Origin: Sedimentibacter sp. MB31-C6
Lineage (GTDB): Bacteria > Bacillota > Clostridia > Tissierellales > Sedimentibacteraceae
Direction of reading: 5' to 3'
Length of the DNA stretch: 64,000 nucleotides
NCBI RefSeq assembly: GCF_035934735.1
Contig: NZ_CP142396.1
Location: 1-64,000, forward strand
Part shown: piece after piece, positions 8,557 through 16,813 of the stretch
How the letters are laid out: each line of letters starts with the position of its first letter
Numbering within the stretch: the first letter of the stretch is position 1
Position numbers and translations under genes: made by a program
The notes under the pieces: model-generated
What the model saw: the letters and a program-made list of their open reading frames with translations, nothing else
What the model was told of the DNA's origin: nothing
The model's database searches: none

Positions 8557-8645
8557 TTCGGGACGCATACAATGCGTCCCCTACAATATGATGGGTAAGA
8601 TAATTCGGGACGCATACAATGCGTCCCCTACAATATGATGGGTAA
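8552..8645. repeat. Two tandem 47-bp palindromic repeat units
   Basis: Units 8552–8598 and 8599–8645 are identical by eye. Each contains a 9-bp inverted repeat, GGGACGCAT and ATGCGTCCC around ACA, followed by CCTACA and a tail ending GATGGGTAA. The same palindrome occurs inverted at 30221–30241. It is GC-richer than its surroundings and looks like a dispersed REP/MITE-type element. The stop codon of the upstream frame (TAA, 8554–8556) is inside the first unit. Confidence 0.9.
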
Positions 8646-8646
8646 A

Positions 8647-8675
8647 GTTATAATTATGTTCATTTGGGGCATACT
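8647..8675 (+). promoter_or_regulatory. Possible forespore promoter of gerW/ytfJ
   Basis: GTTATA (8647–8652) and CATACT (8670–8675), 17 bp apart, resemble a sigma-G/sigma-F promoter. They lie about 36 bp upstream of a sporulation gene. The match is weak and based only on inspection. Confidence 0.3.
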
Positions 8676-8711
8676 GTACTTAATTAAAATAAATATTAGG
8701 AAGGACATTTT

Positions 8712-9101
8712 ATGAGTAACGATATTCAAAGTATAATAAAAACAACACTTGACAATATTAATAACTTAACAGAAAATGAAAAGCTTATTAGCAGTAAAAT
8801 TACATATGATGATACAAATTATCTTGCTATTTCAAAACTAAATATGAATTTTGTAATTGGAGGAAGCGACATTGATAAAAAATTTCGTTCCGTTGATCTT
8901 AAACCTTTTGCAGGGGCCGCTTATGTGAATCTACAACTAAACCCTCAAATACTAATTTATGAAACTAAAGAAGATGACATAAGGACCATCAATATTAATA
9001 ACGAAACTACTGCTGGCGACTTGACGTCGTCTATATTGAACATAATGTCATTCATAAAAGAAGTAAGGGAGAAAAGAGATTGTGAAACAAAAGAGTATTA
9101 A
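8712..9101 (+). CDS. ytfJ: GerW family sporulation protein (YtfJ-like)
   Basis: The 129 aa protein matches the GerW/YtfJ pattern: N-terminal IQSIIKTTLDNINNL, a central ISKLNMNFVIGGSD segment, then PFAGAAYVNLQLNPQILI corresponding to the Gly-rich GGGVSITPIAFLIV stretch of B. subtilis YtfJ. YtfJ is a forespore-made protein linked to spore germination; its biochemical role is not known to me. The context scpB–(ytfI-like)–ytfJ–dac supports the call. AGGAAGGA precedes the ATG. The 3' end overlaps the next gene by 20 nt, implying coupling. The Gly-rich loop is shorter than in B. subtilis. Confidence 0.8.
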   Translation: MSNDIQSIIKTTLDNINNLTENEKLISSKITYDDTNYLAISKLNMNFVIGGSDIDKKFRSVDLKPFAGAAYVNLQLNPQILIYETKEDDIRTININNETTAGDLTSSILNIMSFIKEVREKRDCETKEY

Positions 9102-10122
9102 AATATTTGTAACTTCATTTATATTGTTTTTTTTATCAAGTAAATTTATTATTGCAGAAGGAGTACCTGATATATGGGCACAATCATTTATAGCTATAGA
9201 TGCTGATTCAGGTAGAATTATTGTATCTAACAATGCAAATAAAAGGCTTCCTATGGCTAGTACCACGAAGATTATGACAACAATATTATCGATAGATAAC
9301 ATAAATAATGTAAATGAAAAATTTGAAATACCTGAGTCTTGTGTTGGTATTGAAGGTTCGAGTATATATTTAAAGCCTAAGCAAATAGTTTCTTTTATAG
9401 ATTTATTATATGGAACAATGTTGCGCTCTGGTAATGATGCAGCTTTAGCATTAGCTACAATAACTGGAAAAAATGATGCAGAAAATTTTATAGACATGAT
9501 GAATGCTAAAGCCAAAGAATTAGGTGCATATAATACAAACTTTGTCAATCCAAATGGTCTCCATGATGACAATCATTATACAACAGCATACGATTTAGCA
9601 ATAATAAGTCAATATGCTATGAAAAGTGATTTATTCAAAGAGATATCATCAGCAAAAAAATATAAAGCAAATAGTTTAAATACAATTTTATATAATAAAA
9701 ACAAGGTTGTTCATCAGTATAAATATGGCAATGGTATAAAGATAGGTTATACAAGAGCAGCTGGCAGGTGCTTAGTGGCTTCTGCAGAAAAAAATGATAC
9801 AGAAATAATTGTAGTTCTTTTAAATGATAATAGCTGGTTTAATGACAGCTATAAAATATTTGATTGGGCTTTTGAAAATTATAATAATTATAGCATAGTT
9901 GAGAAAGGACAATATGTAGGAAGTACTAATGAAGGAAAACCTGTTTTTACAGACAGTAATTTTAGCTATTTATTAACTGAAGAAGAAAAAACACAAATTA
10001 AATTTAAATCAAATATAACAACACCACATATTATAAATGGTAATAAAACAATTAATTATGGAACATATAACATATATTTAGGAAATGATTTAATTCATAC
10101 TGGAAATTTGATTAGTAATTAA
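9082..10122 (+). CDS. D-alanyl-D-alanine carboxypeptidase family protein with altered KTG
   Basis: This is a peptidase S11 family penicillin-binding protein of 346 aa with a signal peptide (about 1–26), nucleophile motif STTK (S60, K63) and SGN (116–118). The third catalytic motif, normally KTG, reads KIG (K220-I221-G222) within GIKIGYTRAAGRC. This should affect substrate or beta-lactam binding. The start is GTG after AGGGAGA and overlaps ytfJ by 20 nt. Position after ytfJ suggests a sporulation role (DacB/DacF-like cortex modification). It is a paralogue of the protein at 5695–6855. Family is certain; activity is uncertain. Confidence 0.88.
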   Translation: MKQKSIKIFVTSFILFFLSSKFIIAEGVPDIWAQSFIAIDADSGRIIVSNNANKRLPMASTTKIMTTILSIDNINNVNEKFEIPESCVGIEGSSIYLKPKQIVSFIDLLYGTMLRSGNDAALALATITGKNDAENFIDMMNAKAKELGAYNTNFVNPNGLHDDNHYTTAYDLAIISQYAMKSDLFKEISSAKKYKANSLNTILYNKNKVVHQYKYGNGIKIGYTRAAGRCLVASAEKNDTEIIVVLLNDNSWFNDSYKIFDWAFENYNNYSIVEKGQYVGSTNEGKPVFTDSNFSYLLTEEEKTQIKFKSNITTPHIINGNKTINYGTYNIYLGNDLIHTGNLISN

Positions 10123-10132
10123 CTAATACGTT

Positions 10133-10172
10133 CATAGAAAAGATTTGTGCTACTGCACAAATCTTTTCTATG
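10133..10172. terminator. Long perfect hairpin after the carboxypeptidase gene
   Basis: An 18-bp perfect stem (arms 10133–10150 and 10155–10172) has a TACT loop, and TCTTTT lies inside the 3' arm. It is probably the terminator of the ytfJ–carboxypeptidase unit, though it lacks a clean T-tail. Confidence 0.8.
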
Positions 10173-10264
10173 ATTATCCATCCTTCATTACTCGATTGAT
10201 TATATATTTACAATTAATAGAAAATGAAATATAATAGAAGTAAGAAAGTTAACAGGTAGGTATT

Positions 10265-10972
10265 ATGGGAAAAATAAGACTGCAAAAATTTATAGCAAAC
10301 TGTGGTGTTACATCTAGAAGAAAAGCAGAAGATTTAATTGTAAATGGGAAAGTTAAAGTAAATGGTGTAATTATTACAGAGCTTGGAACAAAAATCAACT
10401 CAACAAAAGACATAGTTACAGTAAATAATGATATAATTATGGAAAATAATAATTTCATTTATATTAAATTATACAAGCCTGAAGGCTATATAACTACTGT
10501 AAAAGATCAATTTGCCAGAAAAACAGTTATTGACTTAATTTCAATTAATGAAAGAATATATCCAATAGGTAGATTAGATTATAACACATCTGGTCTATTG
10601 TTATTAACAAATGATGGGGACTTTGCAAACAAACTTATGCATCCTAAATTTCATATAAATAAGACATATGAAGCAGAGGTAAAAGGATTAATCAAAAAAG
10701 AAACAATTGAAAAATTAAAAACTGGTGTTACTATTGATGGATATAAGACAGCACCTGCAATGGTTAAAGTTATAGGAAACTCACATAATAAATCGAATGT
10801 TCAAATCATCATTCACGAAGGTAAAAATAGACAGGTTAGAAAAATGTTCAATGCTGTAGGACATAACGTTATTTCATTAAAAAGAACAGCTTTTGGTAAA
10901 ATTAACCTTGATAATTTATTACCAGGTAAATGGGAATATTTAAGTAATGATGAAATTAACTCCTTCGGATAA
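10265..10972 (+). CDS. rluB: RsuA/RluB family ribosomal RNA pseudouridine synthase
   Basis: The enzyme converts a specific rRNA uridine to pseudouridine. The 235 aa protein has an N-terminal S4 RNA-binding domain (RLQKFIANCGVTSRRKAEDLI, residues 4–60) and a catalytic domain with the RsuA-type motif GRLDYNTSGLLLLTNDG holding the catalytic Asp. GKNRQVRKMFNAVGHNV completes the fold. In many Firmicutes rluB lies near scpAB, so 23S rRNA modification is likely, but RsuA specificity cannot be excluded from sequence alone. An AGGTAGG-like site precedes the ATG. Confidence 0.9.
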   Translation: MGKIRLQKFIANCGVTSRRKAEDLIVNGKVKVNGVIITELGTKINSTKDIVTVNNDIIMENNNFIYIKLYKPEGYITTVKDQFARKTVIDLISINERIYPIGRLDYNTSGLLLLTNDGDFANKLMHPKFHINKTYEAEVKGLIKKETIEKLKTGVTIDGYKTAPAMVKVIGNSHNKSNVQIIIHEGKNRQVRKMFNAVGHNVISLKRTAFGKINLDNLLPGKWEYLSNDEINSFG

Positions 10973-11004
10973 AAATTAGAAATCAAATAATAAGGAGGTT
11001 TCGT

Positions 11005-11580
11005 ATGGAAAAAAATAAGTACGGCAAAATCGTTGATTTTGTTCATATGCTCATAAATACAAGTTATGGTGGCAAGAAAAATCTTCAACTTGTTGATGCA
11101 ACCTGTGGTAATGGATTCGATACTTTGTTTTTAAGTAAAATTGCTGGAACAACTGGTCATGTGACTGCATTCGATATACAGAATCAAGCAATAGAAAGAA
11201 CACAATCCTTATTAGAATCTAGTATAGATTATATTAATTATAAAATAATTAAAGATTCCCACGAAAAAATAAATATATATATAAAAGATAAAATTGATAT
11301 TGCAATATTTAATCTAGGTTATCTACCTTTTTCTGATAAAAAAATTACTACTAATCCAGATATAACATGCTTAGCTATTAAAAATTTACTTCCACTGTTA
11401 AATAATGACGGACGAATCTTTATAACTACATACATATATCATGACAATGGTCAAGAAATAAATGAAATCAATTCTTTTTTAAAAAAATTAAATAAATCAA
11501 ATTACAATGTAATCAACGTGAAACTCATTAATAAAGAAAACTATCCTCCTGAATTATTTATAATAGAGAAAAATGCATGA
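11005..11580 (+). CDS. mnmM: MnmM (YtqB-like) tRNA wobble-uridine methyltransferase
   Basis: This 191 aa class I SAM-dependent methyltransferase has motif I LVDATCGNGFDTLFLS (about 29–44), the acidic SAM-binding residue in TAFDIQNQA, and the family signature NLGYLPFSDKKITT. These match YtqB/PF06962, annotated as a putative rRNA methylase. The family has been identified as MnmM, which methylates aminomethyl(thio)uridine at tRNA position 34. AAGGAGG precedes the ATG, and a terminator follows directly. Family assignment is strong. The substrate is taken from the B. subtilis and S. aureus homologues. Confidence 0.85.
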   Translation: MEKNKYGKIVDFVHMLINTSYGGKKNLQLVDATCGNGFDTLFLSKIAGTTGHVTAFDIQNQAIERTQSLLESSIDYINYKIIKDSHEKINIYIKDKIDIAIFNLGYLPFSDKKITTNPDITCLAIKNLLPLLNNDGRIFITTYIYHDNGQEINEINSFLKKLNKSNYNVINVKLINKENYPPELFIIEKNA

Positions 11581-11609
11581 TAGAAATATTACATATCATG
11601 CATTTTTTT
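11569..11609 (+). terminator. Intrinsic terminator of mnmM
   Basis: The stem formed by AAATGCATGAT and ATCATGCATTT around a 13-nt loop is followed by a 7-T run. The stop codon lies within the 5' arm. Confidence 0.85.
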
Positions 11610-11710
11610 ATGATATTTATATAATATACAGCTTTGAAAACGTTTTATTACCAAAAAACTGCAGTTAATGAAGTTTATCTTGCATAGTGAAAAATATTTT
11701 GAAATTATTC

Positions 11711-11738
11711 TTGCAAAAAAAAATATCTGCTGTATAAT
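11711..11738 (+). promoter_or_regulatory. Sigma-A promoter of the kor operon
   Basis: TTGCAA (11711–11716) and TATAAT (11733–11738) are 16 bp apart and end 35 bp upstream of the ferredoxin-subunit start. Confidence 0.75.
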
Positions 11739-11773
11739 GAACTTGTTAAAACAAATATTTTTGGAGGGTATAT

Positions 11774-11980
11774 ATGGCTAATAATAAAAGTCTTGTTCAA
11801 AACAAAGACTGGTGCAAGGGATGCGGTGTTTGTGTTGGTTTTTGTCCTAAACAAGTACTTAAGATTGAAAACGAAAAAGCAGTTATCGCTTATCCGGATG
11901 CCTGCATTTATTGTGGACAATGTGAATTAAGATGTCCTGACAATGCAATTTATATAATAGGGGGTAATAAAGATGAGTAG
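11774..11980 (+). CDS. korD: 2-oxoacid:ferredoxin oxidoreductase, ferredoxin-like delta subunit
   Basis: The 68 aa protein carries two [4Fe-4S] motifs, CKGCGVCVGFCP and CIYCGQCELRCP, typical of the delta subunit of four-subunit 2-oxoacid:ferredoxin oxidoreductases. It passes electrons from the thiamine-diphosphate centre to external ferredoxin. The ATG follows GGAGGG, with a clear promoter upstream. Its end overlaps korA by 8 nt, so subunits are probably made in balance. It opens a korDABC operon. Confidence 0.92.
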   Translation: MANNKSLVQNKDWCKGCGVCVGFCPKQVLKIENEKAVIAYPDACIYCGQCELRCPDNAIYIIGGNKDE

Positions 11981-13112
11981 CGAAAAAGGATATAAATTAC
12001 TACAAGGTAATGAAGCTTGCGTTGAAGGAGCTTTAGCTGCAGGAATGAAATTTTTTGCTGGATATCCAATTACACCTTCTACTGAGGTTATGGAATTATC
12101 TGCGCAAAAATTACCTCAATACGGTGGAAAATTCATTCAAATGGAAGATGAAATTGCAAGTATGGCAGCTATAATTGGTGCTTCTTTAACTGGATTAAAA
12201 TCTATGACAGCAACAAGCGGTCCCGGATTTTCTTTGAAACAAGAAAATTTTGGATATGCTGTTATGTCTGAAGTACCATGTGTTGTAGTAAATGTTCAGA
12301 GAGGTGGTCCAAGTACAGGCCTTCCTACTTCTCCAGCCCAAGGTGAGATTATGCAAGCAAAGTGGGGTACTCATGGAGACCATCCTGTTATTGCATTAAC
12401 TCCTGGTTCAGTACAAGAAACTTATGAAATGACAATTGAAGCTTTTAATTTAGCTGAAAAATATAGAACACCAGTTATAATGTTAATGGACGAAACAATT
12501 GGACATATGAGAGAAAAATTAATATTTAAAGACCCTTCTGATATAAAAATAGAAAATAGGAAAAAACCAAATTGTAAACCAGAAGAGTATTTAGCTTATA
12601 AAGCTGATGAGGATATGATTCCTCCAATGGCAAATTTTGGTGAAGGATACAGATATCATGTAACAGGTCTTACACATGATGAAACAGGATTTCCAACTAA
12701 TAATAACGAAATATCAGGTGAACTTATTAAACGACTTTCTAATAAAGTTAATAATAACATTGATGATATTGCTTATTATGAAGAATATAAATTAGAAGAT
12801 GCAGAAATTGTAGTTATAGCATTTGGCGGAGTTTCAAGATCTGCTAAAAGTGCAATAGATGAAATGAGAAGTCAAGGTATGAAAATTGGTTTATTTAGAC
12901 CAATAACTATATGGCCTTTCCTTGAAACGCAAATAAATTCAGTTGCTGATAAAGCTAAAGAAATTTATGTTGCTGAAATGAACTTAGGTCAATACTTCTA
13001 TGAAGTTGATAGAGTAGCCGGAAAAAAATGTCCGGTTAAAAAAATCAACAAAGTTAATGGAGAATTAATCACTCCTAAAGAAATAATAGATGCAGTTAAA
13101 GGAGGTAAATAA
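11973..13112 (+). CDS. korA: 2-oxoacid:ferredoxin oxidoreductase, alpha subunit
   Basis: KorA and KorB form the catalytic core that decarboxylates a 2-oxoacid to its CoA thioester and reduces ferredoxin. The 379 aa protein has the alpha-subunit signature FAGYPITPSTEVMEL near the N-terminus, MEDEIASMAAIIGAS, the TATSGPGFSLKQEN motif, and a C-terminal domain with FGGVSRSAK. It most resembles the KorA (2-oxoglutarate) group, but branched-chain or other 2-oxoacids are possible. GGGGG precedes the ATG inside korD. Confidence 0.92.
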   Translation: MSSEKGYKLLQGNEACVEGALAAGMKFFAGYPITPSTEVMELSAQKLPQYGGKFIQMEDEIASMAAIIGASLTGLKSMTATSGPGFSLKQENFGYAVMSEVPCVVVNVQRGGPSTGLPTSPAQGEIMQAKWGTHGDHPVIALTPGSVQETYEMTIEAFNLAEKYRTPVIMLMDETIGHMREKLIFKDPSDIKIENRKKPNCKPEEYLAYKADEDMIPPMANFGEGYRYHVTGLTHDETGFPTNNNEISGELIKRLSNKVNNNIDDIAYYEEYKLEDAEIVVIAFGGVSRSAKSAIDEMRSQGMKIGLFRPITIWPFLETQINSVADKAKEIYVAEMNLGQYFYEVDRVAGKKCPVKKINKVNGELITPKEIIDAVKGGK

Positions 13113-13114
13113 TA

Positions 13115-13936
13115 ATGAATACTAATTGCAGCGATATAACACAAAATTATTACCGAGTAGATAAATTACCTCACATCTGGTGCCCTGGATGCGGCCACGG
13201 CACATTGGTGAATACTGTTGTCAGAGCAATAGACAAGCTTGGATTAAATAAAGATGAAGTTGTAATTGTTTCAGGTATAGGATGTTCTTCAAGAGCTCCA
13301 GGCTATCTAGATTTTAATACTTTACACACAACACATGGAAGAGCATTAGCATTTGCTACTGGTATTAAACATGCTAATCCAAAACTACATGTTATTGTAA
13401 TAATGGGTGATGGAGATAGTTCTGCTATAGGAGGAAACCACTTAATTCACGCAGCTAGAAGAAACATTGATATTACCACTATAGTATTTAATAATAATAT
13501 TTATGGTATGACTGGAGGACAGTATTCTCCAACAACACCATATGGTGATTTTGCTACTACAGCTCCGTATGGAAATATTGATAAACCTTTTGATCTTTGC
13601 AATCTAGCTAAAGGTGCTGGTGCTACTTATGTAGGAAGAGGAACAGCTTATCATGCACCATTAATGCAAAAACTTATTGAAAACGGCCTACAGAATAAAG
13701 GTTTTTCATTTATAGAAGGTATAAGTCTATGCCCAACTTATTATGGAAGAAAGAATAAAAAGGGTGACGTAGTAAATATGCACAACTTCTTAAAAGATAA
13801 TTGTGTAGATAAAAAAGTGGTAGACAAAGTTCCTGAAAAAGGTGAAAATAAAATAATTATCGGTGAGCTTTATAAAGAACCTAAACCAGAATACACAGAA
13901 AGTTACAAGGTAATTATTGACAAATTTCAAGAATAA
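13115..13936 (+). CDS. korB: 2-oxoacid:ferredoxin oxidoreductase, beta subunit (TPP-binding)
   Basis: The beta subunit binds thiamine diphosphate. The 273 aa protein has WCPGCGHG near the N-terminus, the TPP/Mg motif GDGDSSAIGGNHLIHAARRN, and NNNIYGMTGGQYSPTT. These are diagnostic for Kor/Vor-type beta subunits. It follows korA by 2 bp with AGGAGG overlapping the korA end. Substrate preference cannot be fixed from sequence. The thiamine salvage genes at 49–54 kb would supply its cofactor. Confidence 0.93.
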   Translation: MNTNCSDITQNYYRVDKLPHIWCPGCGHGTLVNTVVRAIDKLGLNKDEVVIVSGIGCSSRAPGYLDFNTLHTTHGRALAFATGIKHANPKLHVIVIMGDGDSSAIGGNHLIHAARRNIDITTIVFNNNIYGMTGGQYSPTTPYGDFATTAPYGNIDKPFDLCNLAKGAGATYVGRGTAYHAPLMQKLIENGLQNKGFSFIEGISLCPTYYGRKNKKGDVVNMHNFLKDNCVDKKVVDKVPEKGENKIIIGELYKEPKPEYTESYKVIIDKFQE

Positions 13937-13951
13937 AAAGGAGAAATTAAT

Positions 13952-14491
13952 ATGTTTCAAAAAATAGAAATGAGATTAAGTGGCTCCGGCGGTCAAGGTG
14001 TTATACTTGCTGCAATTATATTTGCAGATGCTGCTATTGAAGATGGGTTTAATGCTATACAAACACAGTCATATGGACCTGAGGCAAGAGGAGGCGCAAG
14101 CAAAGCAGAAGTTATTATCAGTAATGAAGAAATAAAATATCCAAAAGTAATGAAAGCTAATATATTATTATCATTAACTCAAAAATCTTATGATAAATAT
14201 GTTGCATCTTTAGACAAAAATGGTATACTAGTAGTTGATGAAAGCATTAATGTTGATGAAAATGTTCCATATAAAATATATAAACTTCCAATATTAGACA
14301 TTGCTCAAAATAAAATTGGAAATCATATGGTTGCAAACATTGTATCAGTAGGGGTACTGTATTCATTATTAGGTGAAAATACTATTAGCATGGAAACTAT
14401 GAAACAATCTATTATTAATAGGGTTCCACCTGTAACAGTTGATAAAAACATTAAAGCTTTCGAAGAGGGTATAAAACTTATTCGAGGATAA
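13952..14491 (+). CDS. korC: 2-oxoacid:ferredoxin oxidoreductase, gamma subunit
   Basis: The 179 aa gamma subunit shows RLSGSGGQGVILAA at the start, then QSYGPEARGGASKAEVIIS and NMVSVG-type segments (here NIVSVGVLYSLLG), all typical of the POR/KOR gamma domain. It completes the korDABC operon, 15 bp after korB with AAAAGGAG upstream. No terminator was seen between it and the RpiR-family regulator 56 bp downstream, so that gene may be partly co-transcribed. Confidence 0.92.
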   Translation: MFQKIEMRLSGSGGQGVILAAIIFADAAIEDGFNAIQTQSYGPEARGGASKAEVIISNEEIKYPKVMKANILLSLTQKSYDKYVASLDKNGILVVDESINVDENVPYKIYKLPILDIAQNKIGNHMVANIVSVGVLYSLLGENTISMETMKQSIINRVPPVTVDKNIKAFEEGIKLIRG

Positions 14492-14547
14492 TTTAAATAA
14501 ACCTATTCTTGGATAATCGGGAATAAAACTTATTTAAGGATGATTTA

Positions 14548-15414
14548 ATGAATAATAATACTGATTTAATTAACTTAATAAAAAGCAACTATTACAAATT
14601 CAGTAAAGGCCAGAAACAAATAGCACAATTTATTATTGATCATTATGATAAGGCTGCCTTTATGACAGCTGCTAAAATAGGCGAGACAGTTGATGTAAGT
14701 GAATCAACTGTTGTCCGATTTGCGGTCTCAATAGGATATTCTGGGTTTCCAGAACTTCAAAAAGCATTGCAGGTATTAATTAAAAATAAGTTAACAACCG
14801 TCCAAAGAATAGGTCTTGAAGAAGATTCAGGCAACGATACTGATAAACAACAAAAAAAAATTATTAAAAACGAACTTACAAATATGCGTAATTTATTAGA
14901 TAATCTAGATACTGATGCTATTGATAAAGCTGTTGATATTATTTTAAATGCAAACAAGGTATACATACTTGGTCTTAGAACATCCTTTACCTTAGCTAAT
15001 TATCTTGGATTTTACTTAGATGTAATCCTTGATAATGTTAAGGTACTAAATAACAGTGGTGTAAATTCTCTATATGAAGAAATTATAAGAATTAAGGAAT
15101 CTGATGTTTTAATTGTTATAAGTTACCCTAGATATTCAAAAAATACTCTAGAAGCAACTGAATTTGTTAAGGAGCATAATGCTAAGATAATTGCAATAAC
15201 AGATACTGAATCATCACCTCTTTATCCTATATCAGATGTATCCATATTAGCTAAAAGTAGCATGGTTTCATTTATAGATTCATTAGTAGTTCCAATGTGC
15301 ATACTAAATAATTTAATAATTAGTATAGGAATGCAAGAAAAGGATGAAATTGTAGAATATTACAAAAAGTTGGAACAATTATGGGACAATCATAGTATAT
15401 ACCAACATGATTAA
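14548..15414 (+). CDS. MurR/RpiR family transcriptional regulator
   Basis: The 288 aa protein has an N-terminal RpiR helix-turn-helix domain (about 1–77, with the AKIGETVDVSESTVVRFAVSIGYSG type recognition region) and a C-terminal SIS domain (about 110–260, LISYPRYSKNT-like SIS core: VLIVISYPRYSKNTLE). Such regulators usually sense phosphosugars. It follows the kor operon on the same strand and may regulate it or be its readthrough partner. A terminator follows. No sugar gene is nearby, so the ligand is unknown. Confidence 0.88.
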   Translation: MNNNTDLINLIKSNYYKFSKGQKQIAQFIIDHYDKAAFMTAAKIGETVDVSESTVVRFAVSIGYSGFPELQKALQVLIKNKLTTVQRIGLEEDSGNDTDKQQKKIIKNELTNMRNLLDNLDTDAIDKAVDIILNANKVYILGLRTSFTLANYLGFYLDVILDNVKVLNNSGVNSLYEEIIRIKESDVLIVISYPRYSKNTLEATEFVKEHNAKIIAITDTESSPLYPISDVSILAKSSMVSFIDSLVVPMCILNNLIISIGMQEKDEIVEYYKKLEQLWDNHSIYQHD

Positions 15415-15421
15415 ATAATAT

Positions 15422-15454
15422 AAAAAGGACAGATTTCAATATCTATCCTTTTTT
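15422..15454 (+). terminator. Terminator after the RpiR regulator
   Basis: A 13-bp stem with one mismatch (AAAAAGGACAGAT/ATCTATCCTTTTT) closes on a 6-nt loop and ends in a T-run. Confidence 0.8.
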
Positions 15455-15566
15455 GTATTTAATTTTTCAATATATGAATTTAAAAATATTTTTGTTGTTA
15501 TATTTTTGAATTTGTAATATAATAATAAAGTATTTATGGAATAATATGAAAGGAACATCAAGAATA

Positions 15567-16223
15567 ATGATTATTGCAATAGATGGACCTTCTGGAGCTG
15601 GCAAAAGTACTGTTGCAAAGCTTGTAAGCAAAAAACTAGGTTTTGAATATATAGATACTGGAGCCATGTATAGAGCGTTGGCTTATAAAGCTTGTAAAAA
15701 TAATGTTGAAATTAATGAAAAGAATTCAGAAAAATTAGTTAATAATACTAATATTGATTATTTTAATAATAGTATTTACTTAGATGGAGATAATGTTGAT
15801 AATTACATAAGGGATGAAAATATATCCAAAGCTGCTTCTAAAATTTCAGCTCTTGAAAATGTTCGTATAAAAATGGTAACCCTTCAGAGAAATATAGCCA
15901 AAAATAAAAGTGTAATTTTAGATGGACGAGATATAGGCACCCATGTTTTTCCTAATGCTAATTATAAATTTTTTATAACTGCTTCAGTTGAAGAAAGAGC
16001 CAAAAGACGATATAATCAATTAAAGAGTGAAAATTTTAATGTTGATTATGATAATATTTTAGCTGATATATTTAAAAGAGATGAAAATGATACTAATAGA
16101 GAAATTTCTCCACTTAGAATAGCTGATGACGCAATTATAATAGACACTACTGATATGAAAATTGAAGATGTTGTAAATTATATCATCAATTTCATTGGAG
16201 GAAATACATGTTATATAAAATAA
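15567..16223 (+). CDS. cmk: Cytidylate kinase
   Basis: Cmk phosphorylates CMP and dCMP. The protein (218 aa from this start) begins IIAIDGPSGAGKST with its P-loop. It has FEYIDTGAMYRALAYKA, the LDGRDIGTHVFPNA motif, and KRRYNQL with the DxNDTNREISPLRIADDA C-terminal signature. I chose ATG 15567 because it gives the usual family N-terminus and has AAAGGA about 12 nt upstream. The longer ATG at 15546 would add 7 residues and has no visible ribosome binding site. It starts a cmk–plsC–ispH/rpsA operon, and the order is conserved in clostridia. Confidence 0.95.
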   Translation: MIIAIDGPSGAGKSTVAKLVSKKLGFEYIDTGAMYRALAYKACKNNVEINEKNSEKLVNNTNIDYFNNSIYLDGDNVDNYIRDENISKAASKISALENVRIKMVTLQRNIAKNKSVILDGRDIGTHVFPNANYKFFITASVEERAKRRYNQLKSENFNVDYDNILADIFKRDENDTNREISPLRIADDAIIIDTTDMKIEDVVNYIINFIGGNTCYIK

Positions 16224-16813
16224 TAGTAGTATTACTTAAAATTTTGGTTCATATTATATTCAATTTGAAAATTTATAATTCTGATAAAATTAACAATATA
16301 GAAGGAAGAATTATAGTTTGTAGCAATCATATTTCAATAATTGACCCAGTAATTTTAGCTATATCTTTAAGACGACAAGTTCATTTTATGGGTAAAAAAG
16401 AATTATTTGAAAATAGGTTGTTATCATATATATTTAAAAAGTTAGGAGCATTTCCAGTAGATAGAGAAGGAGTTTCATTTTCAGCAATAAAGAATTCTCT
16501 TAATGTTTTAAAGAACGATGGAATATTAGGAATATATCCTGAAGGAACGAGGGTTTCAGAAGGTTATAACGAAAGTAATGCAAAACCTGGAATAGCGATG
16601 ATAGCCAATAAATCTAAATCTAAGATAATCCCTGTATATATTAAAGGACCTTATAAATTCAGAGGTAAAATTGAATTATATTTTGGAAATCCAAAGGATT
16701 ACTTTAATAATACAACAGAAAAAGTAAATTCTGAAAAATATGCTGAAATAGGTAAAGAAATATTAAAGGATATTTATAAATTAGAAAAGACAGGTAAAAC
16801 AAATGTATATTGA
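16208..16813 (+). CDS. plsC: 1-acyl-sn-glycerol-3-phosphate acyltransferase
   Basis: PlsC adds the second acyl chain to lysophosphatidic acid at the membrane. The 201 aa protein has one N-terminal hydrophobic segment, the catalytic HX4D motif in CSNHISIIDPV, FPVDREG, and YPEGTR. The start follows TGGAGGA and overlaps cmk by 16 nt. Its end overlaps ispH/rpsA by 11 nt, so the three genes are translationally coupled. The length is typical of short Firmicute PlsC proteins. Confidence 0.93.
   Translation: MLYKIIVVLLKILVHIIFNLKIYNSDKINNIEGRIIVCSNHISIIDPVILAISLRRQVHFMGKKELFENRLLSYIFKKLGAFPVDREGVSFSAIKNSLNVLKNDGILGIYPEGTRVSEGYNESNAKPGIAMIANKSKSKIIPVYIKGPYKFRGKIELYFGNPKDYFNNTTEKVNSEKYAEIGKEILKDIYKLEKTGKTNVY

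Noticed and set aside
8552-8645. Tandem repeats as a CRISPR array
   Set aside because: Only two units directly abutting without spacers, internally palindromic, and no cas genes nearby.
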